Assembly: GCA_021820845.1 (NCBI GenBank)
Contig: JAKADC010000003.1
Span: forward strand, 124,001 to 188,000
Source: Pseudomonadota bacterium
Lineage (GTDB): Bacteria; Pseudomonadota; Gammaproteobacteria; Burkholderiales; Thiobacillaceae
Direction: 5' to 3'
DNA: 64,000 nt
The notes beneath the pieces are model-generated. The model was given only the letters and a program-made list of their open reading frames with translations, was not told where the DNA came from and did not search any database. Below, piece after piece: positions 11,938 to 22,392 of this stretch (position 1 is the stretch's first letter; each line of letters begins with the position of its first letter). The translations under genes and the position numbers were made by a program.

Positions 11938-13692
11938 TCAATACACCCTTTCCTTCGGCCGTATCGACTCGACCGTCAGTGGCTTCAACCGCACCGGCTT
12001 GGTGTCGATCTGATCGCCCTCGCGCGAATAGAGGGTGTGCCTGAGCCAGTTGCCGTCGTCGCGCTGCGGAAAATCCTCCCGCGTGTGGGCGCCGCGGCTT
12101 TCGGTGCGATGGATCGCCGACACCAGCGTCGCGCGCGCGACGCCGATCAGGTTCTCCAGTTCCAGCGCATCGATGCGCGCGGTATTGAAGACGCGGCTGG
12201 TGTCCTGCAGCTCCGCATGGGCCAGGCGCGCTTCCAGTTCGCTCAGCTTTTCGAGTCCCTCGCGCAGCACCGCGTCGGTGCGGAACACGCCGCAGTGCGC
12301 CTGCATGGTGCGCCGCAGGTCGTCACTGATCGCCGTCACGCGCTCGCTGCCGCGACGGTCCCAGCGCGCCAGCCGCGCCCGGCTGGGGTCGGCGGCATCC
12401 TCGGGCAAGGGGCGCGCATAGGGGTTGTCGCGCAGATATTCCAGCATGTGCGTGCCTGCGGCGCGCCCGAACACGACGAGGTCGAGCAGTGAATTGCCGC
12501 CCAGCCGATTGGCACCGTGCACCGACACGCAGGCGCATTCGCCGACGGCATACAGTCCGGGCACGGGCTCCTCCGGCCCGTAATGCGCGGGTGCGACGAC
12601 CTGGCCGTGCAGGTTGGTGGGGATGCCGCCCATCATGTAGTGCGCGGTGGGCGCGACGGGAATCGGCGCCTTCGCCGGATCGACGCCGGCGAAGCGAATC
12701 GAGAGGTCGCGGATGCCGGGCAGCTTCTCGGCGATTGCCGCCTCGCCCAGATGGTCGAGCTTGAGATCGACATGGTCGCCGTGTAGACCGCAGCCGCGTC
12801 CCTCGGCGATCTCGATCGCGATCGCGCGCGCGACCACGTCGCGCCCGGCGAGGTCTTTCGCATGCGGCGCGTAGCGCTCCATGAAGCGGTCGCCGTTCCG
12901 GTTGAGGAGATAGCCGCCCTCGCCGCGCGCGCCTTCGGTGATGAGGCAGCCGACGCCCGCCACCCCGGTCGGATGGAACTGCCAGAATTCCATGTCCTGC
13001 AGCGGCAGCCCGGCCCGCAGCACCATGCCGAGACCGTCGCCGGTATTGATCATGGCGTTGCTGCTGTTCCAGAACACCCGCCCTGCCCCGCCGGTGGCGA
13101 GCAGGGTCGTGCGCGCCTCGATCAGCAGCGGCTCCCCGGTCTCGATGCTCATGGCCGTGACGCCGAGGCAATACCCCTCGGCGTCGCGCAGCAGATCGAG
13201 TGCAAAGTATTCGTCGAAGAACTGCGTGCGCCGGGCGATGTTCTGCTGATAAAGCGTATGCAGCAGCGCATGACCGGTGCGGTCGGCCGCGGCACAGGTG
13301 CGCGTGGCCTGTTCGCCGCCGAAGTTTTTCGACTGGCCGCCGAACGGCCGCTGGTAGATTCTGCCGTCCTCCAGGCGCGAGAATGGCAGCCCCATGTGTT
13401 CGAGCTCGTACACCGCGCTCGCCGCCTCGCGGCACATGAACTCGATCGCGTCCTGGTCACCCAGCCAGTCGCTGCCCTTGACCGTGTCGTACATGTGCCA
13501 TTCCCAGCGATCGTCGTCGACGTTGGCGAGCGCGGCGGTGATGCCGCCCTGCGCCGAGACCGTGTGCGAACGCGTGGGAAACACCTTCGACACCACCGCG
13601 ACCTTGTAGTCGGAGCGTGCCAGTTGCAGGGCGGCGCGCAATCCCGCGCCGCCGCCGCCGATGATGAGGGCGTCGAAGCGGCGCGTGTTCAT
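11938..13692 (-). CDS. sdhA: Succinate dehydrogenase flavoprotein subunit
   Basis: A 584-residue catalytic subunit that oxidises succinate to fumarate. The dinucleotide-binding [13 protein letters not shown] is at the N-terminus. H43 in [10 protein letters not shown] is the covalent FAD attachment site. The capping-domain motif HPTGVAG and the catalytic EGARGEGG stretch are present. The start [13 protein letters not shown] (ATG 13690-13692) overlaps the sdhD stop by four bases; the open frame upstream of it lies inside sdhD out of frame. Confidence 0.97.
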   Translation of the reverse strand: MNTRRFDALIIGGGGAGLRAALQLARSDYKVAVVSKVFPTRSHTVSAQGGITAALANVDDDRWEWHMYDTVKGSDWLGDQDAIEFMCREAASAVYELEHMGLPFSRLEDGRIYQRPFGGQSKNFGGEQATRTCAAADRTGHALLHTLYQQNIARRTQFFDEYFALDLLRDAEGYCLGVTAMSIETGEPLLIEARTTLLATGGAGRVFWNSSNAMINTGDGLGMVLRAGLPLQDMEFWQFHPTGVAGVGCLITEGARGEGGYLLNRNGDRFMERYAPHAKDLAGRDVVARAIAIEIAEGRGCGLHGDHVDLKLDHLGEAAIAEKLPGIRDLSIRFAGVDPAKAPIPVAPTAHYMMGGIPTNLHGQVVAPAHYGPEEPVPGLYAVGECACVSVHGANRLGGNSLLDLVVFGRAAGTHMLEYLRDNPYARPLPEDAADPSRARLARWDRRGSERVTAISDDLRRTMQAHCGVFRTDAVLREGLEKLSELEARLAHAELQDTSRVFNTARIDALELENLIGVARATLVSAIHRTESRGAHTREDFPQRDDGNWLRHTLYSREGDQIDTKPVRLKPLTVESIRPKERVY

Positions 13693-14033
13693 GTCGTGCT
13701 CCACAAGACGGCGGCAAGATACACGACGCTGCCCGCCAGAATGGTGATCACCGCAAGGTAGAACGCCAACCGCAGTCCGGTCGGGCGAACGTAGTCCATG
13801 AGGATGTCGCGCATGCCGACCCAGGCGTGCAGCGCGAGGGCCGCAGCGGCGAGCAGCATCAGCACGCGCAGCCACGGCGGCGAAAACAGCGCCCGCCAGC
13901 CGGCAAAGTCGGCCGGCAATGCCGCCAGAAAATAGACGATCAAAATAGGCAGCGCCAACGCCAGCGCCGCTGCCGTCGCGCGCTGGGCGAGCCAGGTCCC
14001 GGTGCCGGTATGCGAGCCCGTCGTCGATTTCAC
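13689..14033 (-). CDS. sdhD: Succinate dehydrogenase membrane anchor subunit D
   Basis: A 114-residue integral membrane subunit with three predicted helices (about 20-40, 51-74 and 86-110). The segment [17 protein letters not shown] carries the His and Asp expected near the heme and quinone site. The start is a GTG at 14031-14033 ([11 protein letters not shown]) that overlaps the sdhC stop as GTGA. Its own stop overlaps the sdhA ATG. The longer open frame reaching 14231 is inside sdhC. Confidence 0.92.
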   Translation of the reverse strand: MKSTTGSHTGTGTWLAQRATAAALALALPILIVYFLAALPADFAGWRALFSPPWLRVLMLLAAAALALHAWVGMRDILMDYVRPTGLRLAFYLAVITILAGSVVYLAAVLWSTT

Positions 14034-14410
14034 GCGAACAATCTCCAGGCGGCCGCGGCCGAGGCCAGCACAGCCCCCAGCATGACGGCAAGGCTGGCCT
14101 GCCGCGCGCGCTTCAGATCGAGGCCCCAGTGGACATCGAGCGCGAGATGCCGCAGACCGGCGAGAAAATGATGCGCGAGCGCCCAGACCAGGACGAGGAT
14201 GCCCAATTTCGCGGGCGGATGCGCGGCCCATGCCTTCGCCTGCTGGAAGCCCGCGTCACCGGACAACGAAAGCCCGAGAAGCCACACGCCCGCAGGCAGG
14301 GCCGCGAAGAGCAGTGCGCCCGATGCCCGGTGCAGGATCGACACCCAGCCGGGCAGCGGCAGGCGGATGCGAAGCACGTCGAGGTAGACGGGGCGCGCGG
14401 CTGCTTTCAC
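14030..14410 (-). CDS. sdhC: Succinate dehydrogenase cytochrome b556 subunit C
   Basis: A 126-residue membrane anchor with three predicted helices. It has the quinone-site motif SILHRASG (S24, H27, R28) and the heme-ligand motif HFLAGLRH, where H81 corresponds to the axial heme ligand. The best start is a GTG at 14408-14410 giving [20 protein letters not shown], which aligns with the usual N-terminus RPVYLDL; no suitable ATG is in frame. It starts ten bases after the malic enzyme gene ends and overlaps sdhD. Confidence 0.92.
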   Translation of the reverse strand: MKAAARPVYLDVLRIRLPLPGWVSILHRASGALLFAALPAGVWLLGLSLSGDAGFQQAKAWAAHPPAKLGILVLVWALAHHFLAGLRHLALDVHWGLDLKRARQASLAVMLGAVLASAAAAWRLFA

Positions 14411-14420
14411 GTCGATCCGG

Positions 14421-15701
<1,281 letters not shown>

Positions 15702-15783
15702 GGAAAATACGCGAGCGGATTGAACAAGCCGCCATTATCGCGGATTTGCCCGCGCCGCGTCGCGCCCCGCCGACGATATCGCG

Positions 15784-16494
15784 TCAGTCTTTCCAGATCT
15801 TGAGCTGGGCGCGCAGGCGCGCGACGGCCTGCGAGTGCAACTGGCACACGCGCGATTCCGACACGCCGAGCACCGCACCGATTTCCTTCAGGTTCATGTC
15901 CTGCTCGTAGTACATGCCCATCATGCTGCGCTCGCGCTCGGGCAGATGGTGGATCGCGGCAATCAGGCTGTCGCGGAAACCTTCATCCTCGAGCACCGCC
16001 AGCGGATCGTTGCTGCCGTCGACCAGATAGCGCTCGAGGAAGCTCGCGCTGTCCTCGTCCGAGAAATCCTCGTAATACAGCAGCTGCGAACATTTCACGT
16101 CGCCCAGCATGGCTTGATACTGGTCGATGGGCATGCCGAGCTCGGCCGAGATTTCCTGCTCGGACGGCGATTTCCCGTTGCGCTGTTCGAGCCGGTGGAT
16201 GGCGGATTCGATCTGCCGCGACTTTTGGCGCACGTGGCGCGGCAGCCAGTCGGCCTCGCGCAGCTCGTCGAGCATGGCGCCGCGGATGCGCTGGGTGGCA
16301 TACGATTCGAACTGCGCGCCCTGGGTGCCGTCGAAACGCCCCACCGCATCCATCAGCCCGATCAGGCCGACCTGAATGAGGTCGTCGACTTCCACGCTGG
16401 CGGGCAGACGCGCCATCATGTGATACGCGATGCGCTTGACGAGCGGCGCGTACTTGGTGATCTGTTCGTCTTGCGACGAGGATTTACCAGACAT
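15784..16494 (-). CDS. fliA: RNA polymerase sigma-28 factor FliA
   Basis: A 236-residue sigma factor for late flagellar and chemotaxis promoters. Region 2 is clear (YAPLVKRIAYHM, DDLIQVGLIGLMDAVGRFD, FESYATQRIRGAMLDELR), region 3 follows, and region 4 ends with the helix-turn-helix LKEIGAVLGVSESRVCQLHSQA. It is the last gene of the flhB-flhA-flhF-flhG-fliA group, 32 bases after flhG. The malic enzyme gene starts 82 bases downstream on the same strand, and no terminator is visible between them. Confidence 0.96.
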   Translation of the reverse strand: MSGKSSSQDEQITKYAPLVKRIAYHMMARLPASVEVDDLIQVGLIGLMDAVGRFDGTQGAQFESYATQRIRGAMLDELREADWLPRHVRQKSRQIESAIHRLEQRNGKSPSEQEISAELGMPIDQYQAMLGDVKCSQLLYYEDFSDEDSASFLERYLVDGSNDPLAVLEDEGFRDSLIAAIHHLPERERSMMGMYYEQDMNLKEIGAVLGVSESRVCQLHSQAVARLRAQLKIWKD

Positions 16495-16526
16495 GTTCCA
16501 GGGTTTTTCCTGTCTTTTGATTTATT

Positions 16527-17186
16527 TCAACAAGCCGTCGGGCCCGTCTCCTCGCCCGCAATTCTAACGGCTGCCGCGGCAAATGCGTCATCCTCGTCCG
16601 CCGCGTTGAAAATGGACTGCGTGAAGCGCGGCGCAAGAAAACGAGATGCCGCGGCGAGCACGTGATCACAGGCCGCGGGCTCGCCCAGCAGGCTCACGCT
16701 CACGGCATGCGGGAAGCAGGCCAGCGTCTTGAGCACCGCGTACGCGCGCCGCATCGATTCGCCGTCGCGGTCGATCGCGATGACGACGGCATGGGTGGCG
16801 CCCGGCGGCACCGCGAGATCGCCGTCCCATCCGCGGTCGAGTATCACCTGATCATAGTCGCTCGCTACCGCAGGCAAGGCCGGATCGTCGGCTCTCACGC
16901 CGGGCGCGTACCAGCCGTCGCCGAAGCGCTGCGGCAAGGTCTGCAACTGCCCGCGCTCGAGTTGATGCTTCCAGTCGAACAGGCTGCGGGGCGAAGCGCC
17001 TGCGAAAAGACGCCCGCTCGCGTCCGCGAGCAGAACCGATTGGCCGAGCCGATGCAAGGCGTCCGCCAGGCGGAGGCTGGAGCCGGCAGCGGCGGAAAGG
17101 CTCGTAATGCAGCGCGGCGATCGTCGGGTCTGTCGACCCGCGGCGCTTGCGTTTCGCCGCAGCCCGGCGGCCTGGTCAGCCGCCAC
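16527..17186 (-). CDS. flhG: FlhG/FleN-like protein with degenerate P-loop
   Basis: Placed between flhF and fliA, as FlhG (MinD-type ATPase that limits flagellar number) usually is. The N-terminal ADQAAGLRR is the FlhG/FlhF-contact motif. The GTG at 17184-17186 in front of it gives 219 residues and overlaps flhF by 11 bases; an ATG at 17217-17219 would add 11. Where the Walker A motif (GKGGVGKT in normal FlhG) should be, the sequence reads SLSAAAGSSLRLADALH, with no lysine. The second strand VLLADASG keeps the fold but not the usual catalytic DAD. The C-terminal half (DYDQVILDRG, SVSLLGEPAACD) is recognisably MinD-like. It is probably unable to hydrolyse ATP. Confidence 0.75.
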   Translation of the reverse strand: MAADQAAGLRRNASAAGRQTRRSPRCITSLSAAAGSSLRLADALHRLGQSVLLADASGRLFAGASPRSLFDWKHQLERGQLQTLPQRFGDGWYAPGVRADDPALPAVASDYDQVILDRGWDGDLAVPPGATHAVVIAIDRDGESMRRAYAVLKTLACFPHAVSVSLLGEPAACDHVLAAASRFLAPRFTQSIFNAADEDDAFAAAAVRIAGEETGPTAC

Positions 17187-18327
17187 CCGTGCGCTTTTCA
17201 GAAACGCCCCGGAACGCATCGCGCTCGAGGCGCTCGGCTTCGACACCGGCGAAGAGCGGCCAGTCCTCGGCTTCGAGCGCATAGGGCGTGACGAGGCGTC
17301 CGCCTTTTAACGCGCGATCGACGAGATACGCCGCATTGGGCGTGTGGAGGTCTTCGGGTACGCGTTGCCCGCCCGAGATATAGACAAGCGGCAGACGATG
17401 GCGGATCAGGCTGTCGAGCGCCGCCCCCGGCTGCGGCGCTTCATCGAGCTTGGTCAGGATGCAGCCGGCCGCCCCTTCGCCAAAGCGAAGCATCGCCTGT
17501 TCGATCGCTGCCCCCTGCTGATTCGCGGCGATCACGGCGAGGCGGCGCGTCCCCATGGCGTCGAGCGCGGCGCCTTCGCGGGCGCGCGGATCGGCGGGCG
17601 CGAAGCCGGGCGTGTCGATCAACACGAGCTTCTTCGCGGCGAGTTGCGGCAGCAGCCGGGCAAGCGCGTCGTAGTCTTCGGCCACATGAAGCGACACGTG
17701 CAGCAGGTCGGCGTAGATCGTCAGTTGCGCCGCTGCGCCGATGCGGTAGGCGTCGGCGGCGACCAGCGCCACCCGGTCGGCGCCGTGTGCGTCCACACCG
17801 CGGGCAGCGAGCTTGGCGAGCGTCGTGGTCTTGCCCGACCCGGTCGAGCCGACCAGCGCGTAATGGCCGCCCGCGAGAAGCAGATCCGCCTCCCGACCCA
17901 ACACCGGCAGGTTTCGTATCAGCACCTGGCGCAGCCAGTGCTGCGCGCGATCGTCGTCGAGGCCGCGCGGCAAACGGGCGGCGAGCATGCGGGCGAGCGC
18001 GCTGCCGAAGCCGGCCGCGAACAGCGTTTGCATCACGGAAACGCGCAGCGGGTCGCGCCGTCGCGCCGCCCCCCAGGCGAAGCCAGCCAATTGGTTCTGC
18101 AGCAGCCCACGCAGGCGCGCCAGCTCGGCCAGGATCCGCGAGCTGCCAGCGGGTGCGGGCGTCTCGTCCATCGCCGGCACCGCCAGATCGCCATACGCGC
18201 TCGCGAGCAGTTCGACGCCCTGCGGATGCGGGCGCGTGGACAGCACCACTGCGTCATCGCCCAACTCCCGGCGCACGCGCGCCAGTCCCTCGCGCGCATT
18301 CGCCGCGACGAACACGCGCACGCTCAT
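17176..18327 (-). CDS. flhF: Flagellar SRP-like GTPase FlhF
   Basis: A 383-residue signal-recognition-type GTPase that sets flagellar position and number. The N-terminal B domain (VRVFVAANAREGLARVR) is followed by an NG domain: P-loop GSTGSGKT (about 161-168), ADAYRIGAAAQL (G2/insertion box), DTPGF (G3) and TKLDEA (G4). The linker between the domains is short. It overlaps flhA by four bases at the start and flhG at the end. Its partner FlhG looks ATPase-dead here (see that gene). Confidence 0.95.
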   Translation of the reverse strand: MSVRVFVAANAREGLARVRRELGDDAVVLSTRPHPQGVELLASAYGDLAVPAMDETPAPAGSSRILAELARLRGLLQNQLAGFAWGAARRRDPLRVSVMQTLFAAGFGSALARMLAARLPRGLDDDRAQHWLRQVLIRNLPVLGREADLLLAGGHYALVGSTGSGKTTTLAKLAARGVDAHGADRVALVAADAYRIGAAAQLTIYADLLHVSLHVAEDYDALARLLPQLAAKKLVLIDTPGFAPADPRAREGAALDAMGTRRLAVIAANQQGAAIEQAMLRFGEGAAGCILTKLDEAPQPGAALDSLIRHRLPLVYISGGQRVPEDLHTPNAAYLVDRALKGGRLVTPYALEAEDWPLFAGVEAERLERDAFRGVSEKRTGGG

Positions 18328-20405
18328 TCGGGCACTTCCATCGCAAGTTCCGTGCTGACCTGGACGATTTTATCGGCAGGCACCTCGGCGTAGGCAATCA
18401 CCGAAAGCCGCGGCAGATTGCGCCGCAGCAGGCGCGACAGGATGGCGCGCAGACCGGGCGACGTCAGCAGCACCGGCGGATAGCCGGCCGCGGCCTGCTC
18501 CGCCGCCGCTCGCTCGGCAGCGTCGTTCAACGCGTCCAGCGTGGCGGGCGACAACAGCGCTTCGCCCTCGTCGCCCATCTCGTTCAGCAGACGCGTTTCG
18601 GTCTCCGCCGCGAGGCCGATCACGTGCAGCGTGCCGCTTCCTTCGAACAGGCGGTCGACGATGCTGCGACCCAGGGCGGCGCGCACGGTTTCCACCAGAT
18701 CCTCGATGACTTGGGTCTTGGGCGCGCGCGCCGCCAGGGTTTCGAACAGGGTACGGGTATCGCGGATCGAGACGTTTTCCGCGATCAGCTGCTGCAGCAC
18801 GGCCTGCACGCTGGTCAGCGGCAGATGGCGCGGCGTCACGTCCTCGACCAGCCCGGGGTGGGTATGCGCCAGCGTATCGAGGAGTTGCTGCACTTCGGTG
18901 CGTCCCAGCAGTTCGGGCGCATGCTGACGGAAAACGGCCTCGACGTGTCGCGCGATGAGTTCGGCGGGTTCGAGCACCACGAAGCCGCGCAGCTCGGCCT
19001 CCTCCACACGGGCGGAATCTATCCATACGGCGGGCAGCCCCGCCAGCGGATCCGCCCCCGGCACACCTTCCATGCGTCCGAGCACGTCGCCCATGTCGAC
19101 CGCCAGCACCTGCCCGGCTGGGATTTCGCCGTGCGCCACGTCGACGCCCTTCAGCGTGATGCGGTACGTGCTCGGCTTGAGATCGAGGTTGTCGCGCACG
19201 CGGATGAGCGGCACGACCAGTCCCATGTCGGTCGCGAATCGACGCCGCGCCTCGGTGATCTTGTTCAACGCCACGCCGCCCTGATTGCGGTCGACGAGGG
19301 GAATCAGGCGATAGCCGACTTCGAGCGCCAGCACGTCGACCGGCGGAATGTCGCCCCAGGTGACGTCGGCCGGTGCGGTCGTTTCCGCTTCGTTCGAATC
19401 GAGGGGCACGACGTCGAATGCCGTGACGCGCTGGCGGCGCATCAGCGCGTATCCCAGCGCGCCCAGCACCGCAGCGATGGTCAGAAACGCCACGTGCGGC
19501 GTGCCGGGAATCACGCCCAGCGCGCCCAGCACCGTCGCGGCCACGTAGAGGGTCTGCGGCCGGCCGAAGATCTGGCTGGAGAACTCGCGCGACAGATCCT
19601 GCTCGCTCGACGCACGGCTCACGACGATGCCCGCCGCCGTCGAGATGATCAGGGCGGGAATCTGCGTCACGAGGCCGTCGCCGACGGTCAGCAAGGCATA
19701 GCGTCCGAGCGCTTCGCCGATCCCGAGATCATGCTGCAACAGCCCGACTGAAATGCCGCCGATCAGATTGACCACGAGGATGATCATCCCCGCGATGGCG
19801 TCACCACGCACGAATTTGGAGGCGCCGTCCATTGCGCCGTAGAAATCGGCCTCGCGGCCGATCTCGCCGCGCCGCGCGCGCGCCTCGCCCTCGTTGATGA
19901 AACCCGCGTTCAGGTCGGCATCGACCGCGAGCTGCTTGCCCGGCATCGAGTCGAGCGTGAAGCGCGCCGCCACTTCCGCGATGCGGCCCGCGCCTTTGGT
20001 GATGACGACGAAGTTGATGATGACGAGGATCAGGAACACCACGAAGCCAACCGAGATGTTGCCGCCAACCAGGAAATTGCCGAACGACTGGATCACCTTG
20101 CCCGCCGCGTCGGGGCCGGTGTGCCCCTGCATCAGGATGATGCGGGTGGACGCCACATTGAGCGACAGGCGCAATAGCGTGGTCAGAAGCAGCACCGTGG
20201 GAAACACGGAAAAATCCAGGGGACGACGCGCGTTCAGGCTCACCAGCAGCACGATCATCGCCAGCGCGATGTTGAGCGTGAACAGCACGTCCAGCATGAA
20301 GGTCGGCAGCGGCAGCACCATCATCGCCAGAATCAGCAGCACCAGCGCCGGAACCGCGAGCCGGTTCGCCGGCAGGCCCATCACCATCACGCCCTGCGCG
20401 CTCAC
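18324..20405 (-). CDS. flhA: Flagellar type III export gate protein FlhA
   Basis: A 693-residue export-gate component with eight predicted membrane helices in the first 330 residues, including the conserved cytoplasmic loop GRIAEVAARFTLDSMPGKQLAVD. A soluble C-terminal domain (RDNLDLKPSTYRITLKG) docks chaperone-substrate complexes. The start is GTG at 20403-20405, overlapping the flhB stop (GTGA); a second ATG six codons in (VMVMGLPANR) is an alternative. Length is normal for the family. Confidence 0.96.
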   Translation of the reverse strand: MSAQGVMVMGLPANRLAVPALVLLILAMMVLPLPTFMLDVLFTLNIALAMIVLLVSLNARRPLDFSVFPTVLLLTTLLRLSLNVASTRIILMQGHTGPDAAGKVIQSFGNFLVGGNISVGFVVFLILVIINFVVITKGAGRIAEVAARFTLDSMPGKQLAVDADLNAGFINEGEARARRGEIGREADFYGAMDGASKFVRGDAIAGMIILVVNLIGGISVGLLQHDLGIGEALGRYALLTVGDGLVTQIPALIISTAAGIVVSRASSEQDLSREFSSQIFGRPQTLYVAATVLGALGVIPGTPHVAFLTIAAVLGALGYALMRRQRVTAFDVVPLDSNEAETTAPADVTWGDIPPVDVLALEVGYRLIPLVDRNQGGVALNKITEARRRFATDMGLVVPLIRVRDNLDLKPSTYRITLKGVDVAHGEIPAGQVLAVDMGDVLGRMEGVPGADPLAGLPAVWIDSARVEEAELRGFVVLEPAELIARHVEAVFRQHAPELLGRTEVQQLLDTLAHTHPGLVEDVTPRHLPLTSVQAVLQQLIAENVSIRDTRTLFETLAARAPKTQVIEDLVETVRAALGRSIVDRLFEGSGTLHVIGLAAETETRLLNEMGDEGEALLSPATLDALNDAAERAAAEQAAAGYPPVLLTSPGLRAILSRLLRRNLPRLSVIAYAEVPADKIVQVSTELAMEVPE

Positions 20406-21157
20406 CCGATCACCTCGTCAACGCGCTGGCCGGCACGCTGCTGGCGGCCGCGCAGTTGTGCGCGAACCTCGGGGTTCCCTTCGGATTCGCGCGCCTCGGC
20501 CAGCACCTCCCGCCAGGTCATCGCGTGGCGACGCAGATAACGCCACCAGCGCCAGCCGGCGTCCAGCGCCGCCGCCAGCGCCAGCGTGGCCGCCAGCAGC
20601 AGCACGCCGCGTCCGACCCAGGCGGTCGTCGCGTTGAGTGCACCGCTTTGGGCCAGGTTCCGCAATACCGGCCAGCCGCTGGCGAAGGTCCACGCGACGG
20701 CAGCAGCGGCGAGCACCAGCCGCAGCAAGGTCAGCAATCCGTCGAACGCGGAATCGGCGGAAAAAAGCCGGGAAAAAGCCCTGAAAGGATGGATGCGCGT
20801 CAGGTCGGCTTGGGCTGCTCGCGGCGCGAACACCCAGCCCGAGAGCAGAAGGGGCGCGACCACGGCCGAGAAAAAAATCACCGCCAGCAGCGGGAGCGCC
20901 GCCCACGCCACCGACCATGCCGCCTGAAGCATAGCCGGGGAAAGCGGCTGCGCTGCGTGAACGAACGCCGCTTCGGTCAGGGCCCGCAAGGCGCCCAGGA
21001 GGCGCGGCCCGAGCCAGGCCAGCACGGCAAGCGCCGACGCCAGTGTCGTCCACGCGACGAATTCGGCTGAACGCGGAACGTCGCCCGTGCGGCGCGCCTG
21101 CTGCAGACGCCGGGAACTTGCCGGTTCGGTGCGGGAAAGATCTGTCTCCTCGGCCAT
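20402..21157 (-). CDS. flhB: FlhB, transmembrane part only (cytoplasmic NPTH domain missing)
   Basis: Export-gate component FlhB normally has about 350-385 residues: four membrane helices and a cytoplasmic domain that cleaves itself at NPTH to switch export from rod/hook to filament proteins. This product has 251 residues. The N-terminal motif RTEPASSRRLQQARRTGDVPRS, the four hydrophobic segments and the linker TWREVLAEARESEGNPEVRAQLRGRQQ are all present. The protein then ends at RVDEVIG, just before the region where the NPTH site should start. The stop codon overlaps the flhA GTG, so the domain is not displaced into another frame downstream. It heads the flagellar group and has no clear promoter. 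Confidence 0.88.
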   Translation of the reverse strand: MAEETDLSRTEPASSRRLQQARRTGDVPRSAEFVAWTTLASALAVLAWLGPRLLGALRALTEAAFVHAAQPLSPAMLQAAWSVAWAALPLLAVIFFSAVVAPLLLSGWVFAPRAAQADLTRIHPFRAFSRLFSADSAFDGLLTLLRLVLAAAAVAWTFASGWPVLRNLAQSGALNATTAWVGRGVLLLAATLALAAALDAGWRWWRYLRRHAMTWREVLAEARESEGNPEVRAQLRGRQQRAGQRVDEVIG

Positions 21158-21317
21158 GCTCGTCTCGAATTTTGGTTGAGTCTAGCATGAGCCGACTGGG
21201 GTTTTCAGCCCGCGCCAGGCGGGCCCGCCGCTCGCCGGCGGCGAATCTTCACGCCGAGTCGGGCGCCCCAGCGGAGCGCAGACCCCGCGCCCGGCAGGGA
21301 ATGCTCGTGCAAAAGGC

Positions 21318-21325
21318 GCCGATAA
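21318..21325 (+). promoter_or_regulatory. Possible sigma-28 -10 element
   Basis: GCCGATAA, an exact match to the FliA -10 consensus, lies 35 bases before the ATG of the low-affinity iron permease gene and next to the divergent flagellar operon that encodes FliA. The -35 at the correct 11-base spacing (GAATGCTC, 21299-21306) matches the consensus at only about half its positions, so this is a weak candidate. Confidence 0.3.
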
Positions 21326-21360
21326 TGAATTCATCGACGGTCCAAGGAGGTGTGCAAGAC

Positions 21361-21762
21361 ATGAACTGGTATAACGGCTTTGCGAAAGTCACCGCCCGCT
21401 TCTCCGGACGCCCCGCCGTCTTTGTCGCGGCCATCGGGGTCGTAGTCGCGTGGATGATATCCGGTCCCCTTTTCGGCTTCAGCGACACCTGGCAACTCGT
21501 CATCAATACCGGCACGACGATCGTCACGTTTTTGATGGTGTTCCTCATCCAGAACACGCAGAACCGCGACACGGAAGCCATTCAGCTCAAGCTCGACGAG
21601 CTCATCAGAGCGACCCGCGGTGCCCATAACGCGCTCCTCGACCTCGAAGAGCTCGAGGAGGCGAATCTCGACCGCTTCAAGATGCGATACCGGAAACTCG
21701 CAAATACCGCCCGACGGCAGCTGGACCGGGGTGCCACGGATACCGGCACGCCGGAGCCCTGA
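21361..21762 (+). CDS. Low-affinity iron permease family protein
   Basis: A 133-residue small membrane protein starting MNWYNGFAKVTARFSGRP. Two predicted helices (about 18-38 and 45-65) contain the family strings FVAAIGVVVAWMISGPLF and TFLMVFLIQNTQNRDT, followed by LKLDELI and a charged helical tail. This matches the bacterial low-affinity iron permease (Fet4-like N-terminal) family; actual iron transport by the short bacterial members is unproven. The start is fixed by AGGAGGTG ten bases upstream. It is divergent from flhB. Confidence 0.8.
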   Translation: MNWYNGFAKVTARFSGRPAVFVAAIGVVVAWMISGPLFGFSDTWQLVINTGTTIVTFLMVFLIQNTQNRDTEAIQLKLDELIRATRGAHNALLDLEELEEANLDRFKMRYRKLANTARRQLDRGATDTGTPEP

Positions 21763-21848
21763 CGGCGGCGACCCTCCGTCCCCGCGGCGGCGCGGCCGAA
21801 ACGCGCTCGGACTTCGCGTACTTGCGATTCGTGTGCCATGATGGGTCG

Positions 21849-22352
21849 ATGAGGATTCTTCTGCGGACCTTTGCGTTCATCCACGCGCTGATGGCGCTGC
21901 TTTTTGCTTGCGCCGCCCTCATGCTCATTGTCGTCGCGGCGCACATGGGATGGGTCGCGTTCGCGTCGGGACTGAGTCAGGCCGCGGCGCAGGCGATCAT
22001 CGAAGCCGTGGGCCTGCTTGCAGCCGCTGTCGTCGCCTTGCAGATTGCCCAGACCATCGCAGAGGAAGAGGTCATTCGCGCCGCCCATATCAGCGCGCCG
22101 ACCCGGGTCAGACGTTTTCTGTCGCGCTTTTTCGTCGTCGTGGTCGTCGCGGTGGCGATCGAAGGACTCGTCGCCACGTTCAAGGCGCTGCACGAGGATC
22201 CCGCGCAGCTGCCGTATGCCGCAAGCATCCTGATTTCGGTCGGCGTCATTCTGGCGGGATGGGGTGCCTTCATCCGGCTGAATCGTTTTGCCGAGGAGCT
22301 GGAGCCGGAAGCGATGGCGGAAGCCAAGCGCGAAGACCAGAAGCTCAAGTAG
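21849..22352 (+). CDS. Four-helix membrane protein of unknown function
   Basis: A 167-residue protein with an N-terminal hydrophobic helix (about 8-34) and three further predicted helices (about 48-70, 92-112 and 122-142), ending in a charged tail (ELEPEAMAEAKREDQKLK). It resembles small proteins annotated loosely as general glycosylation pathway proteins, but nothing in the sequence supports an enzymatic role. The ATG is at 21849, 86 bases after the iron permease-like gene, and may be co-transcribed with it. It converges on iscX, with a strong terminator between. Confidence 0.7.
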   Translation: MRILLRTFAFIHALMALLFACAALMLIVVAAHMGWVAFASGLSQAAAQAIIEAVGLLAAAVVALQIAQTIAEEEVIRAAHISAPTRVRRFLSRFFVVVVVAVAIEGLVATFKALHEDPAQLPYAASILISVGVILAGWGAFIRLNRFAEELEPEAMAEAKREDQKLK

Positions 22353-22392
22353 CCGGCCGGGAGATCGACGCCGAATTCGACGCCGCCCCATG

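Noticed and set aside
18369-18376. GCCGATAA sigma-28 -10 octamer on the minus strand upstream of flhF
   Set aside because: It is inside the flhA coding region (codons of the C-terminus) and has no -35 at the right spacing; flhF is coupled to flhA by overlap.
21218-21229. Perfect palindrome GGCGGGCCCGCC between flhB and the iron-permease-like gene
   Set aside because: In such GC-rich sequence a 12-base GC palindrome is expected occasionally; no flanking T-run or second copy to support a function.
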